Below, piece after piece: positions 1-6,160 of a stretch of 7,357 bases of DNA. Source of the stretch: CAYLLN01 sp036496265 (GTDB lineage: Bacteria; Planctomycetota; Planctomycetia; Pirellulales; Pirellulaceae); assembly GCA_036496265.1 (NCBI GenBank), contig DASXLL010000403.1, forward strand, positions 1 to 7,357, in the 5' to 3' direction. The notes under the pieces are model-generated. The model made no database searches. It was given only the letters and a program-made list of their open reading frames with translations, and had not been told where the DNA came from. The translations under genes and the position numbers were made by a program. Within the stretch, counting starts at the first letter, position 1; the number at the start of each line of letters is the position of its first letter.

Positions 1-297
1 GCACGTGCGACCAGTGAATTCCGGAAAATTGTTCGTCTTGTGCAAGCGATCGAGCGCATCGCGCCAGCGACCTTGATAGACCAGGTCGTTCCACTCGGGA
101 ATCAAATTATCGATCGGGCAGCCGCTGTTGCTCTGGCAGAACGGCACACCGCAGTCCATGCACCGCGCGCCCTGCAGGCGCAAATGCTCCTCCGGTGGGT
201 GCGTGAAGATTTCGCCGAAATCCTGAATGCGCAGCAGCGCCTCGCGGTAGGGCACCGCGCGGCGGGGAAACTCTTTGAAACCGGTGGGCTTACCCAT
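1..297 (-). CDS. gltD: Glutamate synthase (NADPH) small subunit, N-terminal 99 codons, truncated by window edge
   Basis: This is the beta subunit of bacterial glutamate synthase (GOGAT). In this family it takes electrons from NADPH through FAD and passes them through iron-sulfur clusters to GltB in the cytoplasm. Only the N-terminus is present. It starts MGKPTGFKEFPRR, a typical GltD opening. It then shows a Cys-rich segment with Cys46, Cys49, Cys54 and Cys60 (GARCMDCGVPFC followed by SGCPIDNLIPEWN), the conserved iron-sulfur region, and runs into NNFPEFTGRTC, where the second Cys group of the family begins, before the window ends. The FAD and NADPH domains lie outside. The ATG overlaps the last codons of gltB by 8 bases and has a GGAG nine bases upstream, so the start is well supported. 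The family identity is very secure; the rest of the gene cannot be assessed. Confidence 0.97.
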   Translation of the reverse strand, partial: MGKPTGFKEFPRRAVPYREALLRIQDFGEIFTHPPEEHLRLQGARCMDCGVPFCQSNSGCPIDNLIPEWNDLVYQGRWRDALDRLHKTNNFPEFTGRTC

Positions 298-3200
298 GAG
301 TTGGCACTCCATGCACGCCGGATTCGATCTCTTCGTCGTGCTTGGCACGCTCGCCGAGAACGCGTTTGTAATCGGTAGGCATAACTTTGACGAATTGGGC
401 CGTGATTTCCGGCCACTGAGAAAGGATTTTTTCGGCGAGCGTCGAATCGGTGAACTGGCGGTGCAGCTCAATCAAATTCAGCAGCTCGGACCGGTCGTCG
501 GAGGTCGTGACTTGCTCCAGCTCGACGGTGCCAAGGTTGCAGCGGCTGATGAAGTCGCCGACGGCATCCCAAACATAGGCAATGCCACCGCTCATGCCCG
601 CCGCGAAATTCCGCCCGGTCGGGCCGAGAACGACCACGCGGCCCCCTGTCATGTATTCGCAACCGTGATCACCGACCCCTTCAATCACCGCATAAGCGCC
701 ACTGTTGCGGACGGCGAAGCGTTCTGCCGCGCGGCCGCGGAAGAACGCCTCGCCGCTGGTGGCGCCGTAAAGTGCGACGTTGCCAATAATGATGTTGTTT
801 TCAGGTTTGAAGAGCGAGCCGGTCGGCGGGTAGATCGTAACGCGCCCGCCGGAGAGACCCTTGCCGACATAATCGTTGGCGTCGCCTTCGAGCTCAAGCG
901 TGACGCCCTTGGCGAGAAACGCTCCAAAGCTTTGGCCGGCGGAGCCAGTGAATTTGATGCGAATCGTATCGTCTGGCAGCAGCTCGTCGCCCCAGCGCTT
1001 GGCGATTTCGTGGCTCAGCATCGTGCCGACGGTGCGATTGGTGTTGCAGATCGGCTTGCGGAGGACAATCGGCTCGCGACGGCGAATCGCCTTATGGCAT
1101 TCCTTGATCAGTTCATTGTCCACGGCCTCTTTCAAGCCGTGATCTTGCTTCTGCGTGCAATAGACATCGACATCGGCGTGCGGCTTTTGGGCCGGCGTCA
1201 AAATCGGCGTGAGGTCAACGCCTTGCGCCTTCCAGTGCTTGATCGCCTCGTTGGTTTCCAGGCAATCGACCCGGCCAACCAGCTCGTTAAACCTGCGAAA
1301 GCCGAGCTGAGCCATGATTTGGCGAGCTTCCTCAGCGACCATGAAGAAGAAATTGATGGCATGTTCCGGCTGACCGGCGAAACGCTGCCGCAGAACCGGA
1401 TCCTGCGTCGCGATGCCCACCGGGCACGTGTTGAGATGGCACTTCCGCATCATGATGCATCCGAGCGTGACCAGCGGCCCGGTCGAGAACCCCATTTCTT
1501 CCGCGCCGAGCATGGCGGCGATGACCACATCTCTACCCGTTTTGATCTGGCCGTCGGTTTGCAGCACAACGCGGCTGCGGAGGTCGTTCATCACCAGCGT
1601 CTGATGCGTCTCGGAAATGCCGAGCTCCCACGGCAGGCCAGCATGCTTGATGCTCGTGATCGGCGAAGCGCCGGTGCCGCCCGTGTCGCCCGAAATGAGG
1701 ATATGGTCGGCGTACGCCTTCGCCACGCCCGCCGCAATCGTCCCGACGCCCACTTCGCTGACCAGCTTGACGCTGACGCGAGCCGACGGATTGCTGTTCT
1801 TCAGATCGTGAATGAGCTGCTTGAGGTCTTCGATCGAGTAGATATCGTGGTGTGGCGGCGGGCTGATCAGACCGACACCGGGCGTGCTGTAGCGGATGCG
1901 GGCAATGTGGTCATCGACCTTATGGCCGGGGAGCTCACCGCCCTCACCAGGCTTCGCGCCCTGCGCCATCTTGATCTGCAACTCGTCGGCGTTGGTCAGA
2001 TAATTGATCGTGACGCCGAAGCGGCCAGAGGCGACTTGCTTGATCGCCGAGCGCTTGCTGTCGCCGTTAGGCAGCGGCTTAAACCGCTCCGGATCTTCGC
2101 CGCCCTCGCCTGTATTGCTTTTGCCGCCCATCCGGTTCATGGCGACGGCCAGCGTTTCGTGGGCCTCCGCCGAGATGCTGCCAAAGCTCATCGCGCCGGT
2201 GCAAAACCGTTTGACGATTTCCTTCGCGGGCTCAACTTCCGAGATAGGAATCGGCCGATTCACACCTTCTTTGAATTTCAACAAGCCACGTAAAGCACAT
2301 TTGCGTGTCGCGTCTTCGTTAGCGTGCTGTGCGAAGCGCCAATAGGCGTCGGCGTTGTTTTCGCGGGCCGCGATCTGCAGATCGGCGATCGACTGCGGAT
2401 CCCACATATGCCGCTCGCCTTCAGCGCGCCAGTGGAACTCGCCAAAATTCGGCAAGATTGGCAACCGCTGTTCCGCACGCGAGGGAAAACCGATTTCGTG
2501 GCGGCGGGTGGCCTCTTTCGCCAGCACATCCAGACCGACGCCTTTGATCCGGCTCGCCGTGCCCACAAAGCACTTATCAATCACTTCATCATTGAAACCG
2601 ACCGCTTCAAAAATCTGCGCGCCTTTGTACGACTGCAGCGTCGAGATGCCCATTTTCGACATCACTTTGAGCATGCCCTTCGCAACCGCCTTTTGATACG
2701 AGTGGACGATTTTATCGTCGCTATAGGTCGCCGGCAGCAAGCCATCTCGCTGTGCCTGCCACAAAGCCTCGAACGCGGTGTACGGATTGATCGCGTCCGC
2801 GCCATACCCAACGAGCAGGCAGTGATGATGCACCTCGCGAGCTTCGCCCGATTCAAGAATAATTCCAATCTGCGTCCGCTTAGCGTTACGGACCAGATGA
2901 TGATGCACTGCGCCGACCGCCAGCAGTGAGCTCACAGGGACCCGCTCGGCCGAAACGCCACGGTCGGACAGGATCACAATGGAATAACCGCTTTCGATGG
3001 CCTGTTCCGCTTCGCGGCAGATTCGATCGAGCCGCTTCCCCAAACCAGCTTCCCCTTCGCTGCGATCATAAGTAATGTCGATAAGCTTCGTTTTCCAACC
3101 GCGGTAGTTCACATCCTTGAGAGCCCCAAGCTCCTCGTTCGTGAGAATCGGGTGCGGCAGCAGCAACCGATGGGCGTGTTGCTCGGTGATGTCGAGCAGG

Positions 3201-4873
3201 TTGCGCTCCGGCCCGACGTAGCATTCCAGCGACATGATGACTTCTTCGCGGATCGAATCGATCGGCGGATTAGTCACCTGAGCGAACAACTGCTTGAAGT
3301 AGTCATAAATCATCCGCGGCTGATCGCTGAGCACCGCAAGGGCCGAGTCGTTGCCCATCGAGCCGACGGGATCGCGCTTTTCGTTGACGAGCGGCAGCAG
3401 CATGAACTGCATCGTCTCCGTCGAGTAGCCGAAGGCCTGCATCCGCGCTAGCAGCGAATCCGGATCGAAGCCGTGAGATTGGTCGGAAAGCGGCAACTCC
3501 TTCAGTTCGATGCGCTGATTTTTCAACCACTCCGCATACGGCCGCTTCGTAGCGACCTCTTTCTTAAGCTCGTCGTCGGGAATCAATCGCCCTTGCTCGA
3601 AATCGACAAGGAACATCCGTCCCGGCTGAAGGCGACCTTTTTCCTTGACGATTTTCGGATCAACCGGCAGCACGCCGACTTCGCTGGCCATGATGACGCG
3701 GTCGTCCGTCGTCAGGTAATAACGACTCGGCCGAAGTCCATTGCGATCGAGAACCGCGCCGATGTACCGCCCGTCACAAAACACGACCGATGCCGGCCCG
3801 TCCCACGGCTCCATCAAGCACGAGTTGTATTCGTAAAACGCCCGCTTGTATTCCGGCATCGATTCATGGTTCTGCCACGCCTCCGGAATCATCATCATCA
3901 CCGCCTCGGGCAACGAACGACCGCCCAGCAACAGCAATTCCAGCACATTGTCGAAGACGCCCGAATCGCTCGTGTCCAAATCGGTGATCGGCAGCAGTTT
4001 TTTCAGATCGTCGCCAAACAGTTCCGATTCGAGCATCCCTTCGCGGGCGGATATCCAGTTGATGTTGCCGCGGAGCGTGTTGATTTCGCCGTTGTGCGAC
4101 ATGAAGCGCATCGGCTGAGCGCGTTCCCACGAGGGGAACGTGTTCGTGCTGAAGCGCGAATGGACCATCGCGAGATGGCTGGTATAGCGCGGGTCGGCCA
4201 GGTCGGGAAAATACGGAACGACCTGCTTCGAGGTGAGCTGGCCTTTGTAGATGATGATCCGCGAGCTGAAGCTGGCGACGTAGTACATGTGCCGCTGCTT
4301 TAGATCGTGCTTCTTCAGTTCGTGGAAGCTCCGCTTGCGAATCACATAGAGCTGACGGCAGAAAGCCGTGCGGTCGAGATTGTCAGCCGCCGCAACGAGC
4401 ATTTGCTCGATGACCGGCTCTCCTGCCGCGGCCGTTTTGCCGAAGTCGGCCTTGCGGGCGTCAGTCGGAACGGGACGCCAGCCGATGAAGCGTTGGCCTT
4501 GCTGCTCGACCGATTTTTGCAGGTTCTTTTTGCAGAATTCGCGATCTTTTTCGTCACGCGGCAGAAAAACTTGAGCCACCGCATAGCGGCCGATTTCGGG
4601 CAGCTCAGCGTTGAACAGCCGCTTGGCCTCGGAGCGCATCAGCTCGTCGGGAATGGCCGTCAGAATGCCCGCGCCGTCGCCCGTGTTCGCTTCGCAGCCG
4701 CAAGCCCCGCGGTGATCCATGTGCTCCAGCGCAATCGCGGCGTCGCGAACGATGCTATGACTGCGCACGCCCTTAATGTGGGCGATGAAGCCGACTCCGC
4801 AGCTATCTTTCTCGTTCACCGGATCATACAGTCCGTGCTTCTTCGGCTTGCCGCCCTGCATTTCAATCGCCAT
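290..4873 (-). CDS. gltB: Glutamate synthase (NADPH) large subunit, GOGAT alpha chain
   Basis: GltB makes two glutamates from glutamine and 2-oxoglutarate, using electrons supplied by GltD. The 1527-residue length fits the family. Domains in order (numbered from the ATG): a class II glutamine amidotransferase domain from Cys25 (SCGVGFIAH), with CGCEANTGDGAG, HSRFSTNTFPSWERAQP, HNGEINTLRGN (near 260) and DRNGLRPSRYY (near 380); a central domain of about 465-780; an FMN/2-oxoglutarate synthase domain of about 820-1190 with SNTGEGGEDPERF, PGEGGELPGHKV and SGDTGGTGASP (near 1060); and a GXGXG beta-helix domain of about 1300-1440. Cys1139, Cys1145 and Cys1150 (C-x5-C-x4-C) match the 3Fe-4S ligands. 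Cys25 should become the mature N-terminal nucleophile after removal of a 24-residue propeptide. An in-frame TTG at 4888 would add five residues; the ATG at 4873 is preferred because a G-rich RBS-like run sits eight bases before it. The reading frame is intact and all key residues are present. Confidence 0.98.
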   Translation of the reverse strand: MAIEMQGGKPKKHGLYDPVNEKDSCGVGFIAHIKGVRSHSIVRDAAIALEHMDHRGACGCEANTGDGAGILTAIPDELMRSEAKRLFNAELPEIGRYAVAQVFLPRDEKDREFCKKNLQKSVEQQGQRFIGWRPVPTDARKADFGKTAAAGEPVIEQMLVAAADNLDRTAFCRQLYVIRKRSFHELKKHDLKQRHMYYVASFSSRIIIYKGQLTSKQVVPYFPDLADPRYTSHLAMVHSRFSTNTFPSWERAQPMRFMSHNGEINTLRGNINWISAREGMLESELFGDDLKKLLPITDLDTSDSGVFDNVLELLLLGGRSLPEAVMMMIPEAWQNHESMPEYKRAFYEYNSCLMEPWDGPASVVFCDGRYIGAVLDRNGLRPSRYYLTTDDRVIMASEVGVLPVDPKIVKEKGRLQPGRMFLVDFEQGRLIPDDELKKEVATKRPYAEWLKNQRIELKELPLSDQSHGFDPDSLLARMQAFGYSTETMQFMLLPLVNEKRDPVGSMGNDSALAVLSDQPRMIYDYFKQLFAQVTNPPIDSIREEVIMSLECYVGPERNLLDITEQHAHRLLLPHPILTNEELGALKDVNYRGWKTKLIDITYDRSEGEAGLGKRLDRICREAEQAIESGYSIVILSDRGVSAERVPVSSLLAVGAVHHHLVRNAKRTQIGIILESGEAREVHHHCLLVGYGADAINPYTAFEALWQAQRDGLLPATYSDDKIVHSYQKAVAKGMLKVMSKMGISTLQSYKGAQIFEAVGFNDEVIDKCFVGTASRIKGVGLDVLAKEATRRHEIGFPSRAEQRLPILPNFGEFHWRAEGERHMWDPQSIADLQIAARENNADAYWRFAQHANEDATRKCALRGLLKFKEGVNRPIPISEVEPAKEIVKRFCTGAMSFGSISAEAHETLAVAMNRMGGKSNTGEGGEDPERFKPLPNGDSKRSAIKQVASGRFGVTINYLTNADELQIKMAQGAKPGEGGELPGHKVDDHIARIRYSTPGVGLISPPPHHDIYSIEDLKQLIHDLKNSNPSARVSVKLVSEVGVGTIAAGVAKAYADHILISGDTGGTGASPITSIKHAGLPWELGISETHQTLVMNDLRSRVVLQTDGQIKTGRDVVIAAMLGAEEMGFSTGPLVTLGCIMMRKCHLNTCPVGIATQDPVLRQRFAGQPEHAINFFFMVAEEARQIMAQLGFRRFNELVGRVDCLETNEAIKHWKAQGVDLTPILTPAQKPHADVDVYCTQKQDHGLKEAVDNELIKECHKAIRRREPIVLRKPICNTNRTVGTMLSHEIAKRWGDELLPDDTIRIKFTGSAGQSFGAFLAKGVTLELEGDANDYVGKGLSGGRVTIYPPTGSLFKPENNIIIGNVALYGATSGEAFFRGRAAERFAVRNSGAYAVIEGVGDHGCEYMTGGRVVVLGPTGRNFAAGMSGGIAYVWDAVGDFISRCNLGTVELEQVTTSDDRSELLNLIELHRQFTDSTLAEKILSQWPEITAQFVKVMPTDYKRVLGERAKHDEEIESGVHGVPTHG
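298..310 (-). promoter_or_regulatory. Ribosome binding site of gltD, inside the end of gltB
   Basis: A GGAG motif (310-307 on the minus strand) lies nine bases before the gltD ATG, within the final codons of gltB. With the 8-base overlap of the two genes (ATGGGTAA holds the gltD start and the gltB stop), it suggests that translation of gltD is coupled to that of gltB. This would help keep the subunits at equal stoichiometry. The motif is seen directly; the coupling is inferred. Confidence 0.6.
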
Positions 4874-4886
4874 ACAACGTGCCCCC
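4874..4886 (-). promoter_or_regulatory. Probable ribosome binding site of gltB that decides the start
   Basis: A GGGGG run (4886-4882, minus strand) precedes the ATG at 4873 by eight bases. The upstream TTG at 4888 immediately precedes this run, so it would place the G-run inside the coding region and has no comparable purine-rich stretch at the right distance. This favours the ATG, though GGGGG is not a perfect Shine-Dalgarno sequence. Confidence 0.45.
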
Positions 4887-4920
4887 AACCAAAAAACGAT
4901 CGCCTGAAACCCCTTGCCGT

Positions 4921-4944
4921 GGCAAAAGCTCGCTGACTTTTGCC
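4921..4944 (-). repeat. Perfect 8-bp inverted repeat (hairpin) between lysR and gltB
   Basis: On the minus strand the sequence reads GGCAAAAG, eight loop bases, CTTTTGCC. The arms (4944-4937 and 4928-4921) are perfectly complementary, and the first arm starts at the base right after the lysR TAA stop. No T-tract follows directly; the nearest run of six T is about 30 bases further on, before gltB. It may therefore be a weak or factor-dependent terminator of lysR, a partial barrier giving different lysR and gltB mRNA levels, or a protein-binding site. A few bases downstream GGCAAGG could compete for the CTTTTGCC arm, but the alternative stem is short. The repeat is certain; its function is not. 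Confidence 0.55.
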
Positions 4945-5982
4945 TTAAGAACCTACTCGTGCGGCGAGCGCCGCTTTATCCAACGTCAGCTCATTTTCGC
5001 CGTCGTCCATTATTTCCGGCGACTCGGCCGTGCTATCCGTCGCATCGCTATCCGTGGCCTCGTCGTCCACGATCTCTTGCTCGGTCTCGATGCCGCCGAC
5101 CGCAGACTGCTTGAGCAACAGTTGCATGAAACGCCGGGCCGTCTTGCCCAGCTCTTTGCCCCGTCGTTGCACAATGCCGATGGGGCGCTTGAGATCGACA
5201 CCTGCTAAGGGCCTCGCAACGAGCGCCCCAGCTGCCACTTCGCGGTCGATCGTCGGCTCGGGCAATAAGCTCACGCCCGCGTCGATTTCCACCGCCCGCT
5301 TGATCGTCTCCGTATTGTCAAACTCCATCGTCACGCGAACTTCGACGCCATGCGCTGCTAGCGCGCGGTCAATCTCGCTCCGAATTTCCAAATCGGCGTC
5401 AAACCCGATCACATCGATGCCTTTCAAATCCTGCGCGCTAATCGACGGCTGCGACGCCAGACGATTGCTCGGCGCACAAACCACGACCATCGGCTCTTCG
5501 CGCCACGTCGTCGCCTTGATTGTGCGAGTCGAGCGCGGATAGCTCACCAATCCCAGATCGACCTGATCGGTCTCGACAAGTTCATAGACGCGCCGCGGAT
5601 GCTGATACTGAACGTGAACATTCGCCTTCGGATAGTCGCGCAGGAACCGCTGCACAAAGCGATTCATGTGCGACAGGCCAATGGAATAAATCGACGCCAC
5701 GCTGACCTTGCCCGCGACCTCTTCGTGTAGCGTCTTAACCTCTTCCTCCAGCGCGAAATACCGCTGCACGAGCTTCCTGCAGCCTTCGTAATAAACTTCG
5801 CCCTCCGGCGTCAGCACGAACGGCCGCTTGGTGCGGTCAATCAGCTTGACGCTGAGGTGAGCCTCCAGCGCATTCACGATCTGACTCGCTCCCGATTGCG
5901 ATATGCCATTCTCACTGGCCGCGCGAGAAAAACTCCGCCGGCCGACGACATCACAGAAGACTTTGAGCGATTTCAGGTGCAT
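4945..5982 (-). CDS. LysR-family transcriptional regulator with acidic C-terminal extension
   Basis: This 345-residue protein has the LysR layout: an N-terminal winged helix-turn-helix (helix-turn-helix about residues 18-37, SFSRAASENGISQSGASQIVNALE), a linker helix to about residue 90, then a periplasmic-binding-protein-like effector domain of about 92-295 (starting VSVASIYSIGLSHM, later SYPRS, VVCAPSNRLA and IDAGVSLLPEPTI). Such proteins bind DNA as tetramers and respond to a small molecule, which cannot be identified here. The family is usually near 300 residues. The extra 50 residues at the C-terminus are low in complexity, with 16 Asp/Glu in 40. The MHLKSLKVF start fits the family, but no Shine-Dalgarno is visible. 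The gene sits 71 bp upstream of gltB in the same direction, so it could regulate or be co-transcribed with gltBD. GltC of Bacillus is a LysR regulator of gltAB but is divergently placed; equivalence is not claimed. Confidence 0.93.
   Translation of the reverse strand: MHLKSLKVFCDVVGRRSFSRAASENGISQSGASQIVNALEAHLSVKLIDRTKRPFVLTPEGEVYYEGCRKLVQRYFALEEEVKTLHEEVAGKVSVASIYSIGLSHMNRFVQRFLRDYPKANVHVQYQHPRRVYELVETDQVDLGLVSYPRSTRTIKATTWREEPMVVVCAPSNRLASQPSISAQDLKGIDVIGFDADLEIRSEIDRALAAHGVEVRVTMEFDNTETIKRAVEIDAGVSLLPEPTIDREVAAGALVARPLAGVDLKRPIGIVQRRGKELGKTARRFMQLLLKQSAVGGIETEQEIVDDEATDSDATDSTAESPEIMDDGENELTLDKAALAARVGS
5032..5055. repeat. Short tandem duplication in the lysR acidic tail
   Basis: The nine bases GCTATCCGT (plus strand) occur at 5032-5040 and again at 5047-5055, a spacing of 15 bp that keeps the frame. 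In the protein this gives the repeated ATDSD-ATDST in the acidic tail. It looks like slippage or micro-duplication that enlarged a disordered tail. The repeat is directly visible; the origin is inferred. Confidence 0.6.
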
Positions 5983-6014
5983 GGCTGAATTAGCCAGATT
6001 GATACTGCCGCTTC

Positions 6015-6056
6015 AGAACATGAGCAGCGAGCATCGTAGAATAGTCGGCATGTTCT
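6015..6056. repeat. Inverted repeat AGAACATG / CATGTTCT straddling the lysR promoter
   Basis: AGAACATG at 6015-6022 is the exact reverse complement of CATGTTCT at 6049-6056, with 26 bp between. One arm lies in the spacer between the predicted -35 and -10 boxes, the other about 10 bases into the predicted transcript. The arms are 34 bp apart centre to centre, a little over three helical turns, so dimers could bind the same face of the DNA. This suits a repressor or autoregulatory site, because LysR-type regulators commonly repress their own gene. Which protein binds is not shown. Confidence 0.4.
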
Positions 6057-6066
6057 ATGCCGTCAA
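6038..6066 (-). promoter_or_regulatory. Predicted sigma70-type promoter of lysR
   Basis: On the minus strand a -35 box TTGACG (6066-6061; five of six consensus bases) is followed by exactly 17 bp and then a -10 box TATTCT (6043-6038; four of six). Transcription would start near 6031, giving a leader of about 49 bases before the lysR ATG at 5982. An inverted-repeat arm lies between the two boxes, suggesting control of this promoter. Spacing and match are good, but this was found by eye and assumes a housekeeping sigma factor with standard preference. Confidence 0.55.
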
Positions 6067-6081
6067 TTACCGCAGCGAAAT

Positions 6082-6097
6082 TTCTGCAAAAGCAGAA
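6082..6097. repeat. Small palindrome TTCTGC-AAAA-GCAGAA upstream of the lysR promoter
   Basis: A perfect 6-bp inverted repeat with a four-base spacer is centred about 58 bases before the predicted lysR transcription start, close to where LysR-type proteins usually make their primary contact (around -65). It also lies 63 bases beyond the stop of the exported-protein gene, so in RNA it could be a weak terminator for that gene, but only a mixed A/T stretch follows and not a T-tract. It lacks a symmetrical T-N11-A pattern. Either role is possible. Confidence 0.35.
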
Positions 6098-6160
6098 TAA
6101 GAACGCCTGACAGTCGGCAATCGCCACCGTTTTGGTACTAAGTATTTGGCACTTAATTAC

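Noticed and set aside
275..2293. A 672-codon open frame on the plus strand opposite the second half of gltB
   Set aside because: Its translation shows no recognisable domain, and the opposite strand encodes the highly conserved FMN and GXGXG domains of GltB in an unbroken frame. Long antisense frames are common opposite well-conserved GC-rich genes.
3473..4303. A 276-codon plus-strand open frame, and a 209-codon one at 4307-4936, opposite the gltB N-terminal half
   Set aside because: Both are antisense to the amidotransferase domain, have Arg/His/Asp-rich shadow-like composition and no family resemblance.
4874..4944. A separate gltB promoter in the lysR-gltB gap
   Set aside because: No -35/-10 pair with acceptable match and spacing was found on the minus strand; a promoter inside the end of lysR remains possible but could not be supported.
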